64,000 nt of DNA from CBDDFS01 sp965227255 (GTDB lineage Bacteria > Bacteroidota > Bacteroidia > Flavobacteriales_E > Vicingaceae): positions 1,240,001 through 1,304,000 of the forward strand of contig CBDDFS010000002.1 in NCBI GenBank assembly GCA_965227255.1. Direction: 5' to 3'. The first letter of the stretch is position 1, and each line of letters starts with the position of its first letter. This document shows positions 7,282 to 15,943 of the stretch, one piece after another. The position numbers and the translations under genes are program-made. Below the pieces are notes generated by a model, which saw nothing but the letters and a program-made list of their open reading frames with translations, did not search any database and was not told where the DNA came from.

Positions 7282-9045
7282 TCAGTCGAGGCCCACTCCT
7301 AGCATTTTAACATTATCAATGCCGAGTTCTGAATTTATCAATTTAGAATAATCGGCTATGGCTCTGATATTTCTTCCTCTGTCAATATCCATCAGGTATT
7401 GATCGGTTCTGGCCTTCATGGACTTGATTGAATTGGCGTATATTCTTAGAATTCTTTCTTTGGATTTTTCTCCATTTTCTATTTTCTGAACCATTGACCT
7501 TCTCTCTATTTCGCAGAGGTCGAAGTACATATTCAGGAAAATATCAGTGAATGGTTCTTGTTCAAAGAGATAATAAGTTTGAGCAACATCCAGAACAGTC
7601 GCTGAATAGTATTGATAGGATGGTCCATCTTCAACGAGGTCTAGGAACAACTGGACTTCGATGTTGTATCTCTGAGAAGGAATGGTGGAAGACCTTGCAC
7701 TGTAAGGAGCAGCTTCAGGGTCAGTGCTCTCGATCAATGAAATTCTAATGCTGTCGCGCCATACTATGCTGGCAGTTGAAGCCAAGACATTATCCTGACC
7801 TCTGTTTCTTTTATCACTTTGACTTTGATAATTGAATACTTTACCCTTCTCTTCAAAATAATTGATTTTTTGCTGATCCTTTTCTGTTAAAGGAAGTCCA
7901 TGGTTGAATTGCCAGAATGATGAATTGAGTGACAGCAATGATATCTGGACATAATCGTTATAGGATTCGTCATACTCATAATGAGGAAGGTCAAATGGTT
8001 TTCCTGTCTCGAATTGATAAAGAATTCCTCGTGCAGTGATTTTTCTTGAAAGTGAACCGGTTGAATTCAGATTCATGGAATTATTTCCCTGGTTTGGATT
8101 TCTCTTCATGGTAAAAGCATATTCAAATTCAATGGATTCAGGTACTCTATACATTTTATATGATTTGAAATTTATTATGGATCTGATTTCAATATGATCG
8201 AGTTGTGTACTCTTTCCAATAGGCACGAATGGAAATCTGTCAGCCGAATCAATGCTTAGCTCCAATTGTTTAATACTGTGATTCCTCAGATCGATGTATA
8301 CATTGCCTTCGAAAAAAGAATTCTTATCGTTCATTGGCATAAAGTGAATGTAAATTGTGCTGTCATCCACATTCATTAGGTGGCTTAAGTGATATTTTTT
8401 CTTCAGCTCATTTTTTTTCATCTGGAAAGGGATGCCGGGCATGAAGTCCTGCTTACGCGAAAGATTGAAGTAAGCGAAGAATTTGGATGTGGACAGACTC
8501 AGATATTTTTTATCCAGATCGAGACTCACACCTGCACGTCCGTTTTTAAGTTTCAGGTCTTTTATTCCGGCCGCATTCGATGTTGAATTATAGTAGCATT
8601 CAATTAATTCAATTGGCTCTTCATTATCCTGGCTTTGTATTTTCATGTAGGCCCTTGATTTGGAGGTTTCCGACTTTAACATTTTGCCGCGCACCTTGTC
8701 GAAGATGTCATATAGATAAGAATTATCGCTATGGACCGTTGTTATATTTAAGATGACTTCCGATGGCTCCAGGAAGATATCTTCCGTGAATTTTAATTCA
8801 TGAATTTCAAATCTTTTCTTCTTGTATCCTACATAAGAGCAAACGATAAATGAATCCGTTTCATTGACTTTGATTCTGAAATATCCTTCTTCATTGCTTA
8901 TACTCCCCCTTGTAGAGTTCTCTATTGAAATGGACGCATAGGGCAGAGGTTTATTGCTCTCCAGATCTCTTATATAGCCTTCAACAAATTGAGCTGAAAT
9001 AGAATTACTCAGAAATAAGACCAGGACTAAAAAGAAAAGACGCAT
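7282..9045 (-). CDS. Secreted protein with carboxypeptidase-like regulatory domain
   Basis: This 587-residue protein has a signal peptide (residues 1-19, ending SISAQ). A CarboxypepD_reg-like beta-sandwich follows at about 20-100, with the usual pattern GYIRDLESNKPLPYASI and a later SYVGYKKKRF. The large remainder is beta-rich and reminiscent of outer-membrane-associated Bacteroidota proteins, though no specific domain is recognised. It has no T9SS sorting domain and no TonB plug/barrel pattern. It probably acts at the periplasmic or outer-membrane face. It is transcribed divergently from DUF3817. Function unknown. Confidence 0.7.
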   Translation of the reverse strand: MRLFFLVLVLFLSNSISAQFVEGYIRDLESNKPLPYASISIENSTRGSISNEEGYFRIKVNETDSFIVCSYVGYKKKRFEIHELKFTEDIFLEPSEVILNITTVHSDNSYLYDIFDKVRGKMLKSETSKSRAYMKIQSQDNEEPIELIECYYNSTSNAAGIKDLKLKNGRAGVSLDLDKKYLSLSTSKFFAYFNLSRKQDFMPGIPFQMKKNELKKKYHLSHLMNVDDSTIYIHFMPMNDKNSFFEGNVYIDLRNHSIKQLELSIDSADRFPFVPIGKSTQLDHIEIRSIINFKSYKMYRVPESIEFEYAFTMKRNPNQGNNSMNLNSTGSLSRKITARGILYQFETGKPFDLPHYEYDESYNDYVQISLLSLNSSFWQFNHGLPLTEKDQQKINYFEEKGKVFNYQSQSDKRNRGQDNVLASTASIVWRDSIRISLIESTDPEAAPYSARSSTIPSQRYNIEVQLFLDLVEDGPSYQYYSATVLDVAQTYYLFEQEPFTDIFLNMYFDLCEIERRSMVQKIENGEKSKERILRIYANSIKSMKARTDQYLMDIDRGRNIRAIADYSKLINSELGIDNVKMLGVGLD

Positions 9046-9114
9046 ATTTCAAAAATCGTAAAAATGATAAAGGCAAGTTTTACTTGACTAATTTTATGGC
9101 CTCACAAAATCGAA

Positions 9115-9405
9115 ATGAAAAATTTACTTGGAACATTCAGAACCATTGCATTCCTTGAAGGACTCTCTTTTGTACTATTATTGGGAGTTGCCATGCCGCT
9201 AAAGTATATATACGATCAACCACAGGCTGTAAGTGTTATTGGTATGATCCATGGACTTCTATTCATGATCTACACTTATCTCTTAATTCCACTGAGAAAA
9301 GAATATGCCTGGTCGATACAGGAAACGGGACTTGCATTTTTGGCCTCACTCTTGCCCCTGGGAACTTTTGTTGCCGACTACAGGTGGTTTCGAAAGATAA
9401 ACTGA
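9115..9405 (+). CDS. DUF3817 integral membrane protein
   Basis: This 96-residue protein has three hydrophobic segments and matches the DUF3817 pattern: an N-terminal FRTIAFLEGLSFVLLLGVAMPLKY block, a central IGMIHGLLFMIY block, and a C-terminal LASLLPLGTFVADYRWF block. The family is widespread and uncharacterised. The GNAT gene follows 18 bp downstream on the same strand, so the two are probably co-transcribed. Confidence 0.8.
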   Translation: MKNLLGTFRTIAFLEGLSFVLLLGVAMPLKYIYDQPQAVSVIGMIHGLLFMIYTYLLIPLRKEYAWSIQETGLAFLASLLPLGTFVADYRWFRKIN

Positions 9406-9423
9406 GGTCTCAACAATTCAACA

Positions 9424-9921
9424 ATGGAATACAAATTAAGACCTCTTGATCTTTCCGATATAGATTCACTTGTAAAGCATGCTAACAATCGAAATGTTAG
9501 TGCCTTTATGACGGATCGATTTCCAAATCCATATACACGCAAGGATGCAGTGAAATTCATAAAGATGTTTAAGGACAAAGATCCGCAGGAGGTCCTGGCC
9601 ATTGATGTTGATGGGGAAATCGTTGGTGCTGTCGGCGTTCATCCTATGGAAGACGTACTCAAATTGAATGCAGAAATTGGGTATTGGATTGGAGAAGAAT
9701 ACTGGGGAAAAGGAATCGTTGCCAGGGCAGTAAGGGAACTGGTGGATTATGCCTTTGCAACATTTGAAATTGACAGGATTATTGCGAGGATCTATGGCAA
9801 TAATCCGGCCTCAAGACGTGTGGCAGAGAAAGCCGGTTTCAAGCAGGAGGCCTTTTTCGAAAAGACCATTGTCAAATATGGAGAAGTGCTGGATGAATAT
9901 ATTTATGCGATCAGGAAATGA
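9424..9921 (+). CDS. GNAT family N-acetyltransferase (RimJ/RimL-like)
   Basis: This is a 165-residue acetyltransferase of the RimJ/RimL type. The acetyl-CoA binding loop appears as EEYWGKGIVARAV, and the closing family motif as NPASRRVAEKAGFKQEA. The substrate cannot be told from the sequence; ribosomal protein N-termini and small molecules are both possible in this family. It lies just downstream of DUF3817 and ends before a word-repeat tract. Confidence 0.82.
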   Translation: MEYKLRPLDLSDIDSLVKHANNRNVSAFMTDRFPNPYTRKDAVKFIKMFKDKDPQEVLAIDVDGEIVGAVGVHPMEDVLKLNAEIGYWIGEEYWGKGIVARAVRELVDYAFATFEIDRIIARIYGNNPASRRVAEKAGFKQEAFFEKTIVKYGEVLDEYIYAIRK

Positions 9922-9927
9922 TTGCAA

Positions 9928-9970
9928 TCTCCGATTTTCGATTTCCGATTTCTGATCTCCGAATTGTGAT
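9928..9970. repeat. Degenerate short-word repeat tract (TCCGATTT words)
   Basis: Four or five degenerate copies of TCCGATTT lie head to tail between two convergent genes. The copies vary by one or two bases and there are no spacers, so this is not CRISPR. Similar tracts built from other words occur elsewhere in the window. Confidence 0.6.
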
Positions 9971-9990
9971 CTATTTCTAGAAACTAAGTT

Positions 9991-10563
9991 TTATTCTTCG
10001 TCACGTTTTTCAGCAGCAAGAATTTCTATTGGTACATCATCTATGAAAAGACCGGTGAGCACGGCCTCACCCTGATGCACAAAAACAGTCGCGTAGGCAA
10101 TGGAGCTATCCGATCTCACACTTTGTCTGTACAGATCTTCTGCCGGTTTGGCCTTGCTTTCTTCCATATAATATCTTGTGAAGGGATAAGTTATGATCAC
10201 TTCTTTCTTTGTGTTATGATACCAGTCGAAAGTAACGGGCATCCAATTATCACCATCAGGTTCGACATCCGAAACACTGCTAATCGCCGCAAAACCGTTT
10301 TCGTCGTTTTCCAATGTGATATATAATTTTTGTCCCATTGTCCAGTTCGTGTCTTCTTCCTCATGCGCGATTCTGTCATTCCTGAAATTGAGCCGAACGT
10401 ATTTACCAAGAAATGGGTCGTGAGGATCGACAGGTTCAACCGGGAATTTGAACATCTGACCAACTGAAATCGTTTCTTCTCTGGAAAGAATCATATTGAA
10501 TGGTACATACAATTGAGCTAGCGCCACCAATATAAAAATCGATATGAGGATCTTTTTATTCAT
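9991..10563 (-). CDS. GDYXXLXY-domain membrane-anchored protein
   Basis: This 190-residue protein has one N-terminal membrane anchor (about 5-24) and then a soluble extracytoplasmic part. The segment FLGKYVRLNFRNDRI is the GDYXXLXY signature region in a diverged form. It overlaps the upstream DUF2157 gene by 8 bp. These two families are commonly neighbours, so they probably work together at the membrane. Function unknown. Confidence 0.75.
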   Translation of the reverse strand: MNKKILISIFILVALAQLYVPFNMILSREETISVGQMFKFPVEPVDPHDPFLGKYVRLNFRNDRIAHEEEDTNWTMGQKLYITLENDENGFAAISSVSDVEPDGDNWMPVTFDWYHNTKKEVIITYPFTRYYMEESKAKPAEDLYRQSVRSDSSIAYATVFVHQGEAVLTGLFIDDVPIEILAAEKRDEE

Positions 10564-11833
10564 TCGACCTCCTTTTTTTGATCAATCGATAATTGGCCAA
10601 CCAGAAGGCGATACCCGTTCCAAGGAATAATAAACCACGTAGAATGAAACTCAGTTCTTCGTCGAAGAATCTGCAAAGAACAAGAGCCAGTATTATTAAT
10701 AGACCATAATTCAAAATTCCAAGATGATTCTTTCTGGATCCCTCTAATACAATGCTGATTCCCAGAGCCAGAAGCAGAAGATTGACAAGGATAATACTTG
10801 TCCAGCTATACATACCAATCAGGAAAATCACAAAAAATATCACAAATACCCAATCTCGGAGATCGGTATTCTTAATCCCTGATTTTTGAATTTTTCGAAT
10901 TAAAAGAATGCTGGCCAGAAGGAAAAGAATGATAAAACCAATGCTGTCGGATGATGTGAAATTAAACAAGGTCCAATCGCGCTTCATCAACCATTCCCAG
11001 AACCAATCAAAGCTCAGGAACAATAAAACCACAATGCCTCCAAGACTTCCCAAAAACTTATAACTCGTGATTTGCCCTGTATTCTTCATCGGAGAATTAG
11101 TTCCCAGTTGATAAAACAATCCGAAAGCAGTCATGAAATGCAAAACAAGAAGGTCATCAAATAACCTTGATGTGTTCAGCGTATGCAGACAAAAAATTAT
11201 GCTGATTGGAATAATCCAATGATGCCATTTTACTGCATTTCCATTCGCCTTATTTCTGAGAAGAAAATAATAATGAGGCAAGGGAATAAGAAGAAAAGCC
11301 CAATAAAGAATTCTGTTATAATCCAGACCCCATTCGAAAATATTTGCGTAGTACGTCAATAATCCAATGAACAGAAGAGAGGTGATGGATGAATTCATCA
11401 CATAGATCAAAGGCGCCACCAGCGCTAACCAGGTCAGGACGAATGTGGCCGTATTTCCAGGTATGTTATAAACCTGTGCTACCAGTGCGATACTGGCCCC
11501 AACTCCAAAGAACAATAGCACTGTACTGCTCTCGCGCCAGACATTTTGATCAAATCTTTTCAGCAATACATACAGGACCACTAGCTGGCCTAAAATAACC
11601 GGAATGAATGAGATCACTGCCTTGGTGTCGCGTGTAAAGTCGTCCCAGTTGTGTGCAAGAATGGATATGATGCCAAGGCCGAAGAGAATTGCACCCAGAA
11701 GTCCGAATACCATCATGAGACGATTCGGCTGTGCCTGCCTTTTCTTTTCGAAGTAAATACTGATCTCATGTGCTTTTTCTTCGCTGAGTACACCGGCATT
11801 CACCAATTCATCAAGATCTCTTTGCAATCTCAT
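10556..11833 (-). CDS. DUF2157 multi-pass membrane protein
   Basis: This 425-residue protein begins with a short cytoplasmic helical region typical of DUF2157 (DELVNAGVLSEEKAHEI), followed by about a dozen hydrophobic helices. The family is uncharacterised. It is the first gene of a two-gene operon with the GDYXXLXY protein, with coding regions overlapping by 8 bp. Confidence 0.82.
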   Translation of the reverse strand: MRLQRDLDELVNAGVLSEEKAHEISIYFEKKRQAQPNRLMMVFGLLGAILFGLGIISILAHNWDDFTRDTKAVISFIPVILGQLVVLYVLLKRFDQNVWRESSTVLLFFGVGASIALVAQVYNIPGNTATFVLTWLALVAPLIYVMNSSITSLLFIGLLTYYANIFEWGLDYNRILYWAFLLIPLPHYYFLLRNKANGNAVKWHHWIIPISIIFCLHTLNTSRLFDDLLVLHFMTAFGLFYQLGTNSPMKNTGQITSYKFLGSLGGIVVLLFLSFDWFWEWLMKRDWTLFNFTSSDSIGFIILFLLASILLIRKIQKSGIKNTDLRDWVFVIFFVIFLIGMYSWTSIILVNLLLLALGISIVLEGSRKNHLGILNYGLLIILALVLCRFFDEELSFILRGLLFLGTGIAFWLANYRLIKKRRSNE

Positions 11834-11988
11834 CTTGCATAAAGATAAGGTTTATGGTAAATCTGTAATCTTCCTTTTAGAGTCAGAAACGAATCAGTCG
11901 TAGAAGGAATTCACAGACCGGTCTAAAAGCTAGAGAAATTCATTAGGATTTTTCCGACTTTTTATACCTTGTTGGAAAATAGATTTCT

Positions 11989-13911
11989 ATTAAGACTGTT
12001 TTCTATATTCCACTACTCATTTTACTGCTATTTGCGACATGCATTTTTTCGCAGGAAGAATACGACAGTCTCTACAGTGCAAGACCAGGCCTGGTTGGAA
12101 ACGCAAAATTCACCTATAAAAATAAGGGTGGAAAGAAGGTCAAAACCGGTGCCTTCGAATTCAATTCTTCTTATCAGAGCGCAGACGACCGTCACATCTA
12201 CATTCGGGAAGAAAACTGGAACGGGAATTACAACAATGACGATAAGGAAGGTCGGTGGGAATACAAACGCAATTCCAATACCGTTTCTGTCAGCGGGGTT
12301 CAAGACCAGGATGTAAAATTCAACCTGATCACACAAAAATCATTCCTGAGAGCAAAATATGACAAAGGCATTCCGGTAGGAGGTTGGGAGTATTTGCGCG
12401 AAAGAATTGAAAAATTGGATGAAACCGTTAATCAGGACATCCAGGTGAATTTTGTTGATGGTCTTCTTGATGGTGATGTCTTCTGTACTATCGACGATAC
12501 TCTGGGTAAGGCGCTTATCAGTGGTCAGGCCATCAAGGGATTAATGAGAGGTACCTGGAAGATCAAGTTTGAAGATTTTACCGAAATCAGGAAATACAAA
12601 CGAGGGGTTTTACTTGAACTTACCCGAAGGACTGAAAGCGATACCATTGTTCATTTGAAATATCCTTTAAGTGATAGAATTCTCGAGACCATAGCCGATA
12701 CTTCCCTTGTGAGTCAGATGGAGAGCTCAGGTAGGCTCAATTTTCGGGATGGTTATCCCACCGAATCTGAATTTGTCGTTTATCAAAAGGCCGGGAATGA
12801 GTTTTTGATGGCCATGCTTGTAGAGATATATCAGTATGATCCAAATCTCTTCAATGAGAAATTTTATCCTCTTGGAACTTATCGGGCTAAATATCCTTAT
12901 AACGACAAGGAGCTGGCTTGGATCTCAGAATGGGATTCTTTATTGCAGGAATATTCTGGCCGGTTGAGAAGAATAGAGGATGAAGAATTATTGAGTCTTG
13001 AATTGAGTCAAGATACTGCCGTAGTGCTTGTTTTTAATTGGTTGCAGAAAGAATTGATGGTAATGGACAAAATTGAAAACAACTTTTCTGGTAATCTGAA
13101 AAGGAGTCTTGAATACACTTATCGTGAAGGTCTGGTTTTGGATTCTGCACATGGTGTTCTGGGTTTGAGTAAAATCCCGGTATTGGGCGATACCGTGACA
13201 TTTCAGTATACCTCAAGTAAAGATGTGGAGAGCAATTTGCTTGAATATCTTGTGCACAATTTCAGGAGACGACTGAATGTAGCCGATTCTCTGGAGAGAA
13301 TATTTAAGATAAAAGTCAAGGCTCTTCAACTCGATCAGGCCCTCATTCTGAGAAATGAAAAGATTACCAAACTAGTCAAGGAACTGGACAGCACGCTCAA
13401 AGCCAATACAAAGGATCCGGCATTGAATCGTCTCGTTCGAAACGTTCATGATCACTACCTAATGGATGTTGTGAATAAAGAATACCAGGCTTATTTGCAG
13501 GAAGTTGAGGACAAGGAACATCAGGCCATACTTGGAGATTCCATCTTACTGGAACTTCACAGCATTGAAGAGATTTACAAGTTGTGCCATAAAATAGGTT
13601 ACCGACGACGGGATATAGATAGTTTATACACTGAATACACCTTTGATCCTTTCACATTTACTGATAAAGTTCCAACGCGAATGCAGAGAAAATTGTACGA
13701 TCTCGTAGCGGAGCAGATGTTCAATCAAATGGTATTGAGAGCCACGGAGGAAAAGAATGCTTTTGCTTGTGAGGCCGATCTCAAAGAGCTTTATAAGATG
13801 CAGGCCAGCATGTATGAGCTGAGAGGGAAAGACACGAAAAAGCTTGAAAAGAAACTCAGAAAGTCGAAAGATCTTGATGAAAGATTGAAGATATTATATG
13901 AGGCATTGTAG
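11989..13911 (+). CDS. Secreted protein of unknown function, probable AUU start
   Basis: The first in-frame ATG is at 12394, but the frame is open and protein-like from the stop at 11980. Starting at the ATT at 11989 gives a textbook signal peptide (KTVFYIPLLILLLFATCIFS after the first residue) followed by Gln-Glu-Glu. There is no ATG, GTG or TTG in that stretch; CTG at 12025 is the only near-cognate alternative. The product would have 640 residues. The region before about residue 190 contains Gly-x-Trp elements (KEGRWEY, PVGGWEY, MRGTWKI) reminiscent of MORN-like repeats. The rest is charged and mostly helical, and the C-terminus is Lys-rich. It overlaps the DUF2490 gene by 14 bp, implying co-transcription. 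No family is recognised. Confidence 0.75.
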   Translation: MKTVFYIPLLILLLFATCIFSQEEYDSLYSARPGLVGNAKFTYKNKGGKKVKTGAFEFNSSYQSADDRHIYIREENWNGNYNNDDKEGRWEYKRNSNTVSVSGVQDQDVKFNLITQKSFLRAKYDKGIPVGGWEYLRERIEKLDETVNQDIQVNFVDGLLDGDVFCTIDDTLGKALISGQAIKGLMRGTWKIKFEDFTEIRKYKRGVLLELTRRTESDTIVHLKYPLSDRILETIADTSLVSQMESSGRLNFRDGYPTESEFVVYQKAGNEFLMAMLVEIYQYDPNLFNEKFYPLGTYRAKYPYNDKELAWISEWDSLLQEYSGRLRRIEDEELLSLELSQDTAVVLVFNWLQKELMVMDKIENNFSGNLKRSLEYTYREGLVLDSAHGVLGLSKIPVLGDTVTFQYTSSKDVESNLLEYLVHNFRRRLNVADSLERIFKIKVKALQLDQALILRNEKITKLVKELDSTLKANTKDPALNRLVRNVHDHYLMDVVNKEYQAYLQEVEDKEHQAILGDSILLELHSIEEIYKLCHKIGYRRRDIDSLYTEYTFDPFTFTDKVPTRMQRKLYDLVAEQMFNQMVLRATEEKNAFACEADLKELYKMQASMYELRGKDTKKLEKKLRKSKDLDERLKILYEAL

Positions 13912-14677
13912 GAGTCTGATATTGATCACCCTGCTGTTTTCGTCATTATTTGTTTGCTCGCAGACCGAAGTGACACTCAGCAAACCAACTTCCAAGACCA
14001 TCACCAATGATTACGGTCTGTGGTTGGGGTATTATCAAAAATTCAGGTTCAAGAAACGAATGTTCTATTATGGCGAATATCATATTCGTCGAAGAAATTT
14101 TGCCGCAGATATGAATAAGTTGTATCTGAGGTACGGTATTACCTACCTGCTGACCAAACAGGCAGAATTGACCTTCGGAATTGCTACACCGATAAATTTT
14201 GCTCAGGAGCCAGTGGCTGAAGATCAGGATCCATATTTTCTGGAATTCAGATTCTGGGAACAGGCCCTATTCGTTTTGCCTGTACTTACTTCCAAAACAT
14301 ATCACCAGATCAGGTTTGAACAGAGATGGAAGCGAAAATTTGAAAAGGATTCGAAATATAAACTCACTTTTCGATGGAGGTATAAATTTACCATATACAT
14401 TCCCCTGAATAATCGACATCTCGAACCGGGAACCGTCTTTTTTTCATTCTATGATGAGATATTTCTTCAATCTGGTCAGAGTATTGTATACAACATATTT
14501 GAAGACAACCGAATGTTCATCGGTCTGGGTTATTTGATCAGAAGGGGACTCCAGGTGCAGGCCGGATATTTGTGGAATTTTCACCATAATGGCTCGCCCT
14601 ATGAATACGAAAATGAAAACATCCTGAGAGTGGCTCTATATCACGATGTTGATTTCTGGTCGAAGAAACAACGGTAG
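13898..14677 (+). CDS. DUF2490 outer-membrane beta-barrel protein
   Basis: This 259-residue protein has a signal peptide (ending LFVCSQ) and then alternating amphipathic beta-strands rich in Tyr, Phe and Arg, as in the DUF2490 family. Typical pieces are GLWLGYYQKFRF near the start and FIGLGYLIRRGLQVQAGY near the end. It probably forms a small outer-membrane barrel. It overlaps the preceding secreted protein gene by 14 bp, suggesting the pair is made together. Function unknown. Confidence 0.8.
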   Translation: MRHCRSLILITLLFSSLFVCSQTEVTLSKPTSKTITNDYGLWLGYYQKFRFKKRMFYYGEYHIRRRNFAADMNKLYLRYGITYLLTKQAELTFGIATPINFAQEPVAEDQDPYFLEFRFWEQALFVLPVLTSKTYHQIRFEQRWKRKFEKDSKYKLTFRWRYKFTIYIPLNNRHLEPGTVFFSFYDEIFLQSGQSIVYNIFEDNRMFIGLGYLIRRGLQVQAGYLWNFHHNGSPYEYENENILRVALYHDVDFWSKKQR

Positions 14678-14678
14678 A

Positions 14679-14776
14679 AATGAAAGATGAAAAGTGAAAA
14701 ATGAAAGATGAAAAGTGAAAAATGAATATTAATTAACCACTTAACCACTTAGCAAATTAACCAATTAACAAATCCT
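14679..14776. repeat. 21-bp perfect tandem repeat plus TTAACCAC word tract
   Basis: Two perfect copies of a 21-bp unit (14679-14699 and 14700-14720) and the start of a third are followed by degenerate copies of TTAACCAC up to about 14775. The tract fills the whole gap between two convergent genes. Confidence 0.8.
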
Positions 14777-14780
14777 ACCT

Positions 14781-15890
14781 CTAATTAGCGATTAATCTCC
14801 GTACGTCTCGAATTCCTTCTTCATTCTCAAGAATCAGAAGATACTGTCCGGAAGGAAGATCACCGGCATCAATTTGAGTATTCCCTGAGAACTTACCTTG
14901 TGTAATATTTCTACCTTGAAGATCACGCAGCGTGAAGCTGATTTCACCCTCTTTATTACTTGAAACTTTTATCACATCATTGAATGGATTCGGATACACT
15001 TTCACAAAATTGAGTTTTCGTGAATTTTCAATTCCCTGTGGCAGGAAGTTCGTCCATTGAACGATTAATACCTGATCGTTGTTTGCCGGATCAAATTCAA
15101 TAACCAACACAGGAAGTCCACCTTCCTTAACCATCCACGCATAAGTGAATGCTGTGTCACTTTGAACAAGTGGAGTCATAAAGAAACTGGCGAGCAAAGA
15201 CGACATTGGTTGCCATTTGCCCCCTGCATGCATGTAAGCAGAATCTATAGTCGTGCTCTTACTGTATTGTCTTAAGGATTCTCCATAGGTATGAATTGGA
15301 GTGCTGACTGATCCTGAGGCGTCGATTACAGCTTCGAAAAGATCAATGGTCTTCGTTGCAATTGAATCAACAGTTGGGTGCGGTCCAGGACCATCCGGGT
15401 CAATGCCACCGGCAGCATTCTTAAAAAAGAAAAAAGGATCACCTGTCTCACTTATTGTGCTGCCCAGGGTGGCGGGGAACTTAATATAGGAGTAGTTGTG
15501 CTTGAAGACCATCGTGTCGAGGTTAGGCACGGCAACTACACTTCCAAGAAATATTGATTCTGTATTCGTATTCTGATAATACTGGGTATTTATATCAAAT
15601 CGTTCAATGGCCGCCGTAGCCGTTGGAAAGAGATTGGATTTTGCCAGACCTTGTGGTTGTTTGATATCACTGTTCCAGATCGTATCTTCTGTCAGTGTTG
15701 AATAATCCCAGCTTTGTCCACTGCCCACATTTCCAAAACTCAATGTTTTAGTGGTTGTATCCACATATTCGTCCAGCATCATTCCCGGAATCATCAGATC
15801 ATCCTTTGTGAGAGTGATCTGAGCATTGACCTGAGTATTTATTACCAGAAAGGCAGTTGAAACCAGAAGACTGAAATAAAGATTTTTCAT
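14781..15890 (-). CDS. T9SS type A sorting domain protein
   Basis: This 369-residue secreted protein has a signal peptide (ending QVNAQ) and a C-terminal T9SS sorting domain of about 75 residues. The sorting domain starts VYPNPFNDVI and contains RDLQGRNI and GQYLLIL. The central region is beta-rich and shows no recognised catalytic motif. The sorting domain predicts export by the type IX system and attachment to, or release from, the cell surface. The gene is probably monocistronic. A TACCTTTA -7-like box lies shortly upstream. Confidence 0.85.
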   Translation of the reverse strand: MKNLYFSLLVSTAFLVINTQVNAQITLTKDDLMIPGMMLDEYVDTTTKTLSFGNVGSGQSWDYSTLTEDTIWNSDIKQPQGLAKSNLFPTATAAIERFDINTQYYQNTNTESIFLGSVVAVPNLDTMVFKHNYSYIKFPATLGSTISETGDPFFFFKNAAGGIDPDGPGPHPTVDSIATKTIDLFEAVIDASGSVSTPIHTYGESLRQYSKSTTIDSAYMHAGGKWQPMSSLLASFFMTPLVQSDTAFTYAWMVKEGGLPVLVIEFDPANNDQVLIVQWTNFLPQGIENSRKLNFVKVYPNPFNDVIKVSSNKEGEISFTLRDLQGRNITQGKFSGNTQIDAGDLPSGQYLLILENEEGIRDVRRLIAN

Positions 15891-15943
15891 AACGGCGATT
15901 AATTATCCCCTAAAGGTAATAAATACACCATGATGTTCGCGGC

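Noticed and set aside
11969..12316. 115-codon ORF in another frame at the start of the secreted protein gene
   Set aside because: The neighbouring frame gives a signal peptide and continuous protein into 13911, while this frame is basic and has no pattern.
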